Below are positions 26,288-33,420 of a stretch of DNA of 64,000 nucleotides, piece after piece (position 1 is the first letter of the stretch; each line of letters opens with the position of its first letter). The translations under genes and the position numbers were made by a program. The stretch spans positions 186,001-250,000 of the forward strand of contig CAWFBW010000016.1 of assembly GCA_963814165.1 (NCBI GenBank), in the 5' to 3' direction. A model generated the notes under the pieces. The model saw only the letters and a list, made by a program, of their open reading frames with translations. It ran no database searches and was not told where the DNA came from. This stretch comes from DASRAA01 sp963814165. GTDB lineage: Bacteria > Acidobacteriota > Terriglobia > Terriglobales > Acidobacteriaceae.

Positions 26288-27640
26288 CTAGTTGGCCTTA
26301 CAGTTCTTGGCGGTGCGGATCTCTTCGATGCGTTTCATGAAGGTGTCCGTCCACTGATTCAGGGCGGCTTCTCCCGCATCGGCCGAGCCGGCTGAACGCA
26401 GCTTCTGCAACTGTTTCTGGTCCACCAAGTTAAAGCGCGCCACGTTGAATATGCCCTTCACGGTGTCGCGGTCGAGGCGGGCCACGCGCTGGATCATCAG
26501 GTCCTGCGCCTCCTTGAGGACCCGCTTATCGCCGTCCAGCGTCGCCCGCAGCTCGCAATTTTGGAGGTTGACAAACACGGTTTGCGGCTCCCAGGCGCTG
26601 AAGCTACCGCGGGGATTGGTGCCGGCGAGATCCAGCGGGCTGCGCTTCTTACCGAAGGTGGAACCGACATCGTGCACGTAAATCACCGGCCGCTGGCAGA
26701 ACTTGTCCTTGCCGGTGGTTCCCTGCTTCCACTCGCTGCAATCGAGACGGTTCTGCTGGGGCAGCGGGTTGTGGTAGTGGATCAGTCCCAGGGCCAGCCG
26801 GTAGGCGTCGTATTCCACTTTCTGCTGGTGGGTCCACGAGCCATCGGAATAGAACTTGGCCGCGTCTGTCCACGACCAGGTCTCATCGTTGTCGGGACTG
26901 ATTTCGTCCCAGGGAAGCTCACGCTCTACGTTCACCACCTTGAAAACGGAGGGCTGGCCCTTGAGGGAGGCGGTGTTGTCCTCCAGCTTCTTGCCAAAGG
27001 GGTCGTCCGTGCACCCGATGCAATTGGCCGCGCCGACCGGGTAATCGTGGTCGGCAGGAAAGCCCAGTACCCACATAAACCGGGTGGCAGCGACCGAGGT
27101 GAAGACTTCATTGAAACGGGGGTCGCTCTTGGGATAGGGCGGTTTCAGGTACTTGACCTTGACATGATCCGCCTTGATTTCGTGTTCGTTTTGCGCGTCG
27201 CTGCGGGCGTAGAGATGGGCGACCTTCTCGCCGGTCTCGTCGGGCTTGACCACCACCTTGATGTCGTCCACCCGGATCACGCTTCCTGTGGGGCTGTAGA
27301 AGGCGCCGTCGGCGGTCATGTGCCAGCATTGGAACTTCATGCTGTCGCCCGGAACTTTCACGAAAGCGTAATGGGGGCGGAAGTAGCAGGCGATGGTGTC
27401 GGCGTCGGTGAAGTAAAGAAACCGGCTCTTCTCCGGATCGGCAGCGTTGAAGTCGGGGCCATTCGCGAGTTGCGCGGAAGTTAGAATCGGCTGGTCGATT
27501 ATGATGCTGGCCGCCTGAATGCAAGGCAACTTCTGCGCCTTTGTCATGCCGTCCGGAACCGCGCAGCCCTGTGTCTGCCCGGCAACGCCGACGACCTCAA
27601 TCAATGCAACTGATACGACAAGAACCAAGCCCCGCCACAT
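26288..27640 (-). CDS. Secreted protein of unknown function (450 residues)
   Basis: An N-terminal signal peptide (MWRGLVLVVSVALIEVVGVA, then GQTQGCAVPDG) is followed by about 425 residues without membrane helices. Conserved-looking blocks are AANCIGCTDDPFGKKLED, a CxxC pair suggesting a metal or disulfide, ALGLIHYHNPLPQQNRLDC, and YVHDVGSTFGKKRSPLDLAG followed by a Trp- and Cys-containing strand. The HDVGSTFG segment recalls the metal-binding D-x-G-x-x-F loop of some atypical kinase folds, but this is too weak for a call. It is free-standing, with repeats on the downstream and upstream sides. Confidence 0.6.
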   Translation of the reverse strand: MWRGLVLVVSVALIEVVGVAGQTQGCAVPDGMTKAQKLPCIQAASIIIDQPILTSAQLANGPDFNAADPEKSRFLYFTDADTIACYFRPHYAFVKVPGDSMKFQCWHMTADGAFYSPTGSVIRVDDIKVVVKPDETGEKVAHLYARSDAQNEHEIKADHVKVKYLKPPYPKSDPRFNEVFTSVAATRFMWVLGFPADHDYPVGAANCIGCTDDPFGKKLEDNTASLKGQPSVFKVVNVERELPWDEISPDNDETWSWTDAAKFYSDGSWTHQQKVEYDAYRLALGLIHYHNPLPQQNRLDCSEWKQGTTGKDKFCQRPVIYVHDVGSTFGKKRSPLDLAGTNPRGSFSAWEPQTVFVNLQNCELRATLDGDKRVLKEAQDLMIQRVARLDRDTVKGIFNVARFNLVDQKQLQKLRSAGSADAGEAALNQWTDTFMKRIEEIRTAKNCKAN

Positions 27641-27911
27641 GGACCCCTCCTCGTTGCTGCGACCTGTATCAGAGCGGTCATTCCTTTAGACCGGAATGTC
27701 CTTTTTGATCTCAAGAACGGCACCATGGTACACCCGGTTCGCATGTTCGCGACACTGTGAAACGACTTTTCATCGGGCCGGTGGCCCACATTTGCCTGCG
27801 GTTGGCCGATGTGGGGCTAGTGCCAAAAGCTGAAATCGCGAGTTAGCTGGTTGCCCCACTGTCGTCGCGCAGCGATGGGGCGGGCTACGCAGACCGGGCG
27901 CACCAACTGAT
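27641..27911. other. Upstream region of the 450-residue protein, no gene seen
   Basis: It holds no credible gene. Imperfect inverted repeats such as GCCGGTGGCCCACATTTGC with GCCGATGTGGGGC lie at about 27778-27820, resembling the remains of hairpin-type repeats. Confidence 0.4.
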
Positions 27912-28020
27912 CCCGAACCCACGACAATCCAGTCCCGCCTCGCGGGACGGCAAAAGAAAGCCGACCGTTTCAACGGTGGGAAGGCGTGCGACAAATGTCA
28001 CGGAGTCCCCCGGGGACGGC
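27912..28020. repeat. Multi-hairpin repeat, copy B1
   Basis: The order of blocks is CCCGAACCC, hairpin GTCCCGCCTCGCGGGAC, a spacer, a CCGTTTCAACGGTGGG hairpin, and GAGTCCCCCGGGGAC followed by GGCA. The same order recurs at 30887-30998 with scattered substitutions. B1 abuts directly on the duplicated TIR fragment. Confidence 0.65.
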
Positions 28021-28400
28021 ACTCTTCGGCGAGGGCCTTCAGACTCGGCTCAGGTGGGTCTTTTGACCTTTCTATCCACTATCACTGTTTTTCAAATCCC
28101 GCAGCAGCCGCTCCAAAGCCTTCTTATACGAGTTGTGGTCTCTCCAATTGCCAAACTCTCCGATATGCCGCGTCCGCCGGACGTCGGCCGCCCACGCCTT
28201 CGTCGCCTCCATCACCGCCTCGTCCACTCGGATCGGAAACAGCACCAGCTTCTTGCTTCTGTGCTCTCGTTCAAACGCCGCCTGCACCTCCCGCTCCACC
28301 CACGGGCTCACCACCGAGTTCTGCGAGAGCACCAGCAGCAGCTTGTCGTGCACTCGAATCGATTCCTCGATCCGCTCCTGGAATCGCTCACCGATCTTTA
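28018..28400 (-). pseudogene. Truncated second copy of the TIR gene (3' part only)
   Basis: This segment is highly similar to 24385-24773. It encodes the last part of the TIR domain, from LKIGERFQERIEESIRVHDK through SPWVEREV to the stop, including the catalytic-position Glu, but lacks the pentapeptide repeats and the N-terminal half of the TIR domain. Similarity stops abruptly near 28400, where unrelated DNA with a REP-like element begins. A GTG within it could start 93 codons, but such a fragment would not fold as a TIR domain. Confidence 0.85.
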
Positions 28401-28422
28401 GCCCGGCACGTCACTGACGAAT

Positions 28423-28495
28423 TGGTAGAGCGGCGCTTCAGCGCCGCGTCCAGCGTTTGTTTTTCAGGTGGAAGAGCCGGCCTTCAGGCCGGCGT
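28423..28495. repeat. REP-like hairpin repeat, copy A2
   Basis: Same layout as the element at 24182-24256: TTGGTAGAG, hairpin CGGCGC-TTCA-GCGCCG, GCGTTTGT, CAGGTGGAAGA, hairpin GCCGGC-CTTCAG-GCCGGC. Both stems are kept although their sequences differ, so structure rather than sequence is conserved. It sits inside the gap of the gutted TIR copy. Confidence 0.7.
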
Positions 28496-28600
28496 TGCGC
28501 GGTTCCCCATGATTTGTCATCCCTCGGTCGCCGCAAGGCGACCGAGGGATCTGCTTTTGACTTTAACTGGCCACTGACCACTGGCAACTGGCAACTAACA
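28496..28600. repeat. Short imperfect tandem repeats
   Basis: A TCCCTCGGTCGCC...GGCGACCGAGGGA inverted repeat at about 28521-28551 is followed at 28564-28600 by imperfect CCACTGACCACTGGCAACTGGCAACTAACAA-type repeats typical of intergenic gaps in this window. No gene. Confidence 0.5.
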
Positions 28601-28763
28601 ATGGCCGCATGACCTCGCTTGCTTCCGCGATGCTACGGATGATTCCGGATGCTCTCAGAAGGCCACACTCTACCCGCCCCGCCTCTGCCCAGTCAATGCG
28701 AGAGAATATCGGGATGCAGTATGACGAGTGAGCCGGAGGGAACAACGGCGCGACGATGGCGTG
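28601..28763. repeat. Duplicated upstream flank of the TIR gene
   Basis: This stretch is similar to 25548-25706, which lies immediately upstream of and just touching the start codon of the TIR gene. Shared blocks include ATGGCCGC, GACCTCGCTTGCTTCCGCG, AAGGCCACACTCTACCCGCC and GGCGCGACGATG. With 28018-28400 it brackets the lost part of the second TIR copy. Confidence 0.75.
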
Positions 28764-28812
28764 GTGACGCGGCGTCCCCCGATTAGCACAAGGTAGCAGA
28801 ATGACAGCTCCA

Positions 28813-29814
28813 CTACTGGGGCGGGGAGGAGAAGCTAATCCACCCGCCGCCGTTCACCGATGCGGTTAGCGCGGAAAGTAGTCTCCAAGCCTCGTCACTC
28901 TCATCAAGTCGAAAGTCACAACGGAAAAAGTAAACATTCTCCAGAAGTAACGGGCCACCGTGATAGATAAGATGCATGTCTTGAAATACTATCTGCTTAA
29001 GGCAATACCCATCAAGAGTGGCCGTTAAGCCCTTAACCACGAGAAAGGCTGGGCCATAGTCTGACGCTGGGAGTGGGTTACCAATCCGCTCCATTGTTGC
29101 TATGTCGGGCTTGCGAGCCACTCCTACAGTCGAGTAATTGTCTGGCCCAGTATTTGTCGCAATCGCAGCGAATTCCCATGTTGACCCCTTAGCCTCTGGC
29201 AATGAATCGAATGCCTTACCATGCATCGCCGGCAAATCGAGATTTATGGTTGCCGCTGAAGCGGCGGCAGAACCGGCATTGAGCGCCTCAGCCGAGAGAG
29301 TAGGCTTAGCTTTGGAGGTCTCTCTTAGTGCTGATACGACGGTATTCAAGCTGCCAGCTCGAAGTTTTATCTTATATTTCGCAGCTTCGTGTACCGTCTG
29401 CGTGATCCCATCGATAGACTCCGGATCAAGCGGCACGTTCCTAGTTAGCCTTCGAAGTCTCTGCTCTAGTGCCACTGCTTCAACCGCCGGTAACGCTGCT
29501 AGGAATACTATGGTCATCCCGCTTAGCAACGCGAGCCTGCGACTAACTGGACGATAAAGAAAGCCGTACCCGAGACCGTCACGGCGAACCCGACTGGCAG
29601 CTCTTTGCGAAGCAGTAGCACAAGAATAAATCGTCATGCAAAGCATCGAGATGGCGAGAACCGCCATACTTTCCAGTGCGACCGATCTTTCGTCGTTTCC
29701 CAACATCAACATGAAGGCAGAAAATGCCAGGGCGATTATGAGGCTGATGCGGTTATCCCGTATTCGTCTCCTATCATCCCCGAATACATAGCTATGAAGA
29801 TTAGCGACGAACAT
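28813..29814 (-). CDS. Membrane protein with C-terminal beta-helix-like cap, unknown function
   Basis: A 333-residue protein with three predicted membrane helices, about residues 24-40, 46-63 and 94-114. The remainder contains a helical linker (VHEAAKYKIKLRAGSLNTV) and a C-terminal segment LDGYCLKQIVFQDMHLIYHG followed by GPLLLENVYFFRCDFRLDES. The alternating aromatic/hydrophobic pattern with a central Y-x-GGP turn is one I associate with a short right-handed beta-helix-like domain of uncharacterised, often defence-neighbouring proteins. It overlaps the 99-residue membrane protein gene upstream by 14 bases, so the two form an operon. Confidence 0.6.
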   Translation of the reverse strand: MFVANLHSYVFGDDRRRIRDNRISLIIALAFSAFMLMLGNDERSVALESMAVLAISMLCMTIYSCATASQRAASRVRRDGLGYGFLYRPVSRRLALLSGMTIVFLAALPAVEAVALEQRLRRLTRNVPLDPESIDGITQTVHEAAKYKIKLRAGSLNTVVSALRETSKAKPTLSAEALNAGSAAASAATINLDLPAMHGKAFDSLPEAKGSTWEFAAIATNTGPDNYSTVGVARKPDIATMERIGNPLPASDYGPAFLVVKGLTATLDGYCLKQIVFQDMHLIYHGGPLLLENVYFFRCDFRLDESDEAWRLLSALTASVNGGGWISFSSPPQ

Positions 29815-30100
29815 TAGTCTTTTGCCCCTCGGTCGCGGTCGCGGCGGCGGCGCGTCTCACGACGTTGAACAGAAACAGTCCGAATACCAAGATGACTGCG
29901 ATGCGATCCATGGTCTCAAGGACGTCTAAAACCCATCCCTGCATTCCCATCACACGCATAGCCGCAAAGCCAGCATATGCAACCGCCACGGAAGCAAGCT
30001 GTAACAGGTACTCCAATTGGTCAGATACCCAGCTTTGGAGCTTGGGTTTGACGCGAGCTTCAATTTCCGACCAAAAGGACAGCGCGTTCTCGCTTCTCAT
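29801..30100 (-). CDS. Small membrane protein, partner of the 333-residue membrane protein
   Basis: A 99-residue protein: an amphipathic N-terminal region (LSFWSEIEARVKPKLQSWVS), then two hydrophobic segments at about residues 30-47 and 64-82, and a basic C-terminus. Its last 14 bases overlap the start of the next gene, indicating translational coupling. I do not recognise the family. The upstream neighbour is a divergent BrnT toxin gene, and the region is rich in accessory elements. Confidence 0.6.
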   Translation of the reverse strand: MRSENALSFWSEIEARVKPKLQSWVSDQLEYLLQLASVAVAYAGFAAMRVMGMQGWVLDVLETMDRIAVILVFGLFLFNVVRRAAAATATEGQKTNVRR

Positions 30101-30203
30101 GGGAAACTCAGGCAGCCACAGATCATAACATTTGCCGGGTGCCCCAGGTTCGCGCCCCGCTTTTCGACTCCGGCCCGGGTGAGAAGCTGGGATACACTGA
30201 ACG

Positions 30204-30485
30204 GTGATCTATGAGTGGAATGCGGAGAAGGCAAAAGCCAACCTTCGGAAGCACCGAGTATCTTTTGAAGAGGCGGCGACAGTCTTCCTCGACCCGCTGG
30301 CCTTGACCTTTTCCGATCCCGATCATTCTCTTGCAGAGGAGCGGGAGATCACGATCGGCAATACCGGTGTCCAACGGGTCGTGTTAGTGTCACATTGCCA
30401 GCGCGGAGACCGCACGCGGATTATCAGCGCTCGAAAGGCGACCAAAAATGAGCGTAAGCAATATGAAGAAGCCATCAGCAAATAG
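30204..30485 (+). CDS. brnT: BrnT-family ribonuclease toxin
   Basis: A 93-residue BrnT toxin, an RNase of the RelE-like fold in type II toxin-antitoxin systems. The family pattern is clear: YEWNAEKAKANLRKHRVSFE at the N-terminus, FSDPDHSLAEEREITIG in the middle, and RIISARKATKNERKQYEEA at the C-terminus, with the conserved basic residues thought to be catalytic. The start is GTG. The stop lies 38 bases inside the next gene, as is usual for toxin-first pairs. No inactivating change is visible. Confidence 0.88.
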   Translation: MIYEWNAEKAKANLRKHRVSFEEAATVFLDPLALTFSDPDHSLAEEREITIGNTGVQRVVLVSHCQRGDRTRIISARKATKNERKQYEEAISK

Positions 30486-30768
30486 ACGCAACGACGACCT
30501 ACGCCCGGAGTACGATCTCACGCGGCTCGCGGGGGGCGTTCGCGGCAAGTACTACCGGCAAGCTATCGCGGGGACCAACCTGGTCTTGATCGAGCCTGAG
30601 CTCACTCGTGTTTTCCGCGACTCGGAATCCGTGAACCGTGCGTTGCGACTCCTGGTGAATACGGCAGAAGCTGCCGCAACTCCCGCCAAGAGTCGGCGCC
30701 GTGCGCCCAAAACGCGACTGCCGATGGCGGCGGGTGGCCCACGTAACCCATCTACTTCAGGAAAATAG
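30448..30768 (+). CDS. Putative antitoxin of the BrnT toxin
   Basis: A 106-residue protein overlapping brnT by 38 bases. The segment DLRPEYDLTRLAGGVRGKYY, followed by AGTNLVLIEPELTRVFRDSE and VNRALRLLVNTAE, is the family that commonly accompanies BrnT-like toxins: a short toxin-binding N-terminal part and a ribbon-helix-helix-like C-terminal part. It differs from classical BrnA. A longer tail (residues 78-106, basic) is probably disordered. ATG at 30463 is an alternative start. It should neutralise the toxin and repress the operon. Confidence 0.75.
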   Translation: MSVSNMKKPSANRRNDDLRPEYDLTRLAGGVRGKYYRQAIAGTNLVLIEPELTRVFRDSESVNRALRLLVNTAEAAATPAKSRRRAPKTRLPMAAGGPRNPSTSGK

Positions 30769-31257
30769 TATCGAGGGTGCCCGTTCAAGGCCGTCCGCCG
30801 CGGCCGGGTGCCACGTTCTCGCCGTGCTTTTCGGCGCTGACATGGGATTCTCTACTAGGCGATGCAGACTGAGGACACCCGTTGACCCCGAACCCGCGAC
30901 ACCCCAGCCCGCCTCGCGGGACGTCATAATGTACAGCCCACCCTTTCAACGGCGGGAAAGCGATCAAATAGAATTCCCGAGTCCCCTGGGGACGGCATAA
31001 TCGAGCGACGCCTTCAGCCCGAGCATACCCCCGCGCCTTAATCCCTCGCTTTCCCAATTCGGGAACTCTCCCCGAAATTCATCCCGATTTTCCTTGCATT
31101 CCCCCTCACAATTCTGGCAAGGTAACTTTTTGGAGGTTACCCTCCATAGGACGCTGTACGACTTTGCTTCGGGAATACCCGCAGCTTGCATCAACTGGCT
31201 CTTGGCGAAAAGCGAATAGCGACTAGCGAAGAGCGTAGCCCGTTTTTGGAGGCACCC
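30769..31257. other. Intergenic region with repeat B2 and short repeats
   Basis: It contains the second multi-hairpin repeat (30887-30998) and, at about 31203-31236, a GAAAAGCGAATAGCGACTAG-type degenerate tandem repeat also seen near 19.8 kb. No credible gene. Confidence 0.5.
30887..30998. repeat. Multi-hairpin repeat, copy B2
   Basis: Blocks CCCGAACCC, CCCGCCTCGCGGGAC, CCCTTTCAACGGCGGG and GAGTCCCCTGGGGACGGCA follow in the same order and near-identical spacing as in copy B1 at 27912-28020. Confidence 0.65.
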
Positions 31258-31578
31258 ATGTCCGTCCGCATCTGCAACTTCCCCAAGCCTGACGGTTCCA
31301 CCTGCGCCTCTCCAGCCCTGCGCGGCAAGAAGCTCTGTTACTTTCATCAGCGCGATCACAAACGCCGCCAATACGCCGCCGGCGTCATCCGCCGCGCCGA
31401 CGTACTCGGTCCCCGCCTGCCCCGCATGAAGTCCCTCTACGACGTACAGGTCGCCATCTCCGAGGTTCTGCACGCCATGGCCGATCAGCGCCTCTCCACC
31501 CAGCGCGCCGGACGCATCCTATTCGATATCCAGCAGGCTACTATCCCCCTCCGCACTCCACGTAGGTCTCGGATCTAG
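31258..31578 (+). CDS. Small Cys/His protein of an acidobacteria-associated family
   Basis: A 106-residue protein starting MSVRICNFPKPDG, chosen because GGAGG lies seven bases before this ATG. The N-terminal third has four potential metal ligands in the order C-x8-C ... C-x2-H (ICNFPKPDGSTC, then GKKLCYFHQ), like a small zinc knuckle. The remainder is basic and helical (RMKSLYDVQVAISEVLHAMA, then RLSTQRAGRILFDIQQAT). I recall many paralogs of this type in acidobacterial genomes, often near mobile or repeat-rich DNA; the function is unknown. Confidence 0.7.
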   Translation: MSVRICNFPKPDGSTCASPALRGKKLCYFHQRDHKRRQYAAGVIRRADVLGPRLPRMKSLYDVQVAISEVLHAMADQRLSTQRAGRILFDIQQATIPLRTPRRSRI

Positions 31579-31870
31579 CCATGCAAACCTCTACATTTCA
31601 ATATTTTACGTATAACTCCCGTGTTTGCAGGAATTTGCGCGGCTTTCCGGTAGTGGGCTAAATCTGTGTTGCTGATTCTGGCCCGTTAAATTCATGTTCA
31701 TTCTCACGCAAGTCGCTGAATGTCTCGATTGCACCTTTCAGCCTTGCAACTCTGTTTTCGGCCTTCACCAATAACGATTGAGCCTCGTCGATAACCCGAT
31801 CCCATTTTTCTTTTTTCGACAATACTTTTTGTCTTGACTAGCATTCGATGCCATGTATTCTTCCTCCATT

Positions 31871-32328
31871 ATGGCAGATGTAAATACCAGTGAACAACTC
31901 GAAAAGGCGCGGAAGGAATTGGCCGATCTGATCGTCAAAAGAGAACAGATCGAGATCGAGATTGCCAAACAGAAGCGCCGCGTTGCTGCGTGGTCGGAAT
32001 TGTGCGAGCAAGGCGAGTTTGCGGAAGTTCCTCTTGATCTTGACCTGGGTGGATTGACGGAAGCCTGTAGAACCGTGTTGAGGTCCTCGCGCAAAGAATG
32101 GATGACGACAGCAGACATTCAACGTGATTTGAGAGAACTCGGCTTCCGTCTTAGTGACTACAAAGCGCCCGCTGTCCTCCATCACCGTCGTCGATCAACA
32201 GGCTCGTCGAGGCTGGCGAAGTTGCGGTTAGCCGTCGAAACAATCCGGGTGCCACTGAATACAAATGGGCTCCCGTTAAACTCGGGGTTCTGGCGCACCT
32301 TCAGAAGAAGGCGGCGGGGAAGAAATGA
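31871..32328 (+). CDS. Coiled-coil winged-helix-like protein (two +1 frameshifts)
   Basis: Residues about 1-45 form a coiled coil (EQLEKARKELADLIVKREQI, then EIAKQKRRVAAWSEL). Then WMTTADIQRDLRELGFRLSD has the look of a winged-helix DNA-binding unit. The frame breaks twice: dropping one base at 32171 and one at 32193 yields KAPLSSITVVINRLVEAGEV and continues SRRNNPGATEYKWAPVKL to a TGA at 32328, giving about 151 residues. A role as a small DNA-binding regulator is inferred from shape only. It could be a decaying gene, but the shifts match the insertion pattern seen elsewhere. Confidence 0.55.
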
Positions 32329-32553
32329 CTTTGATGTGTCAAATACGAACGGCTCAACGTGAGCAAGACGCCGAGCCGTCGCGAACCGGAGGTGCAGGCT
32401 ATGCCGCCACCACCAATTGAGTAGTTTGTAAGTAAGCGCCCCGCTTCCCGCGTCAACGGGAGGCGGGGCTAATCCAAATCGCGGAGTAAGCCACAAGTCC
32501 AACCTCAAACTTATTGTGGCGCTTTCTCCGCTAAAACGCAAGGGGAAAACGTC

Positions 32554-33420
32554 ATGACCTGCAAACGCTGTCACCACGTAGTCCGTAAGTTTGGCACCTA
32601 CGGAAAGCGCCATATTCAGCGGTATCGCTGCATTTCCTGCAAACTCACCTTTTCTGAACCCGCTCCCAAATTCGGCAACCACTACACCGACCCTGAGACG
32701 GCGGCGAAGGCTCTTGCCATGATGCTTGAGGGAATGAGCGTCCGCGCAATCTAGCGCTTCACTGGAATGCACAAGCACACGATTCTGGCACTCATGAAAA
32801 CGGCAGCGGCAAAAGCGCGTGCGGTGCTTGATTCCAGAGTACAGAACATAGCCCCAGGTACGTGCAAATGGATGAAATGTGGGCGTATCGTCCATACGCG
32901 CGAGCCGAACTTGAATGAGTGCGGATTCTAGCCGAGTGGGGTAGCACAATGGTTTGGCTTGCTCTGGACAGCTGAAACCAAACTGCTTATCACTCATCAC
33001 ATGGGCCGCGCAGCGGTGCCAACGCTCACGCTTTTATTGGCCGATCTCCGCGCCAGAACCACTGGCAGGTATCAGCTCAGCATCTGACCAGTACAACGCC
33101 TACGTTGGCGCGATTCGCTCCGCTTTCGGGGTTGATGGCGTTGACTTCGGGCAACTTCGCAAGATCTACGGCAAGTCAATTCGGAGAACTGGTACGGCGG
33201 TGGCCAGGTTATCGGAGCGGTCCCACGACCAAAATCGGCAGACCGGATTTGAACCGTATTTCTACGTCGCATGTCGAGCGCACCAACTTGAATGTGCGAA
33301 TGCATCTTCGCCGCTTTACGAGCCTCACGAACGCTTACAGCAAAACACTGGAGAACATGAAAGACGCTATTACGCTGTACGTCGCGTTCTATAATTTCTG
33401 CCGCGTCCATCAAACGTGAA
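32554..33420 (+). mobile_element. Decayed IS1-like transposase
   Basis: The start encodes an IS1-type zinc-ribbon/HTH segment (MTCKRCHHVVRKFGTYGKRH, then YRCISCKLTFSE) ending at a TAG at 32752 in place of a sense codon before RFTGMHKHTILALM. Further frames give VQMDEMWAYR with the first acidic residues of the DDE site, ANAHAFI and DQYNAYVGAIRSAFG, and finally HVERTNLNVRMHLRRFTSLT and AYSKTLENMKDAITLYVAFY. At least three frame changes and one stop separate these, so the gene is dead. Terminal inverted repeats were not resolved; GC-rich short repeats (CGCCCCGCTTCCCGCG near 32437) may be the left end. Confidence 0.75.

Noticed and set aside
26288..27640. Fam20C/HipA-like kinase assignment for the secreted 450-residue protein
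   Set aside because: Only one short D-x-G-like segment is suggestive; the other kinase motifs were not seen.
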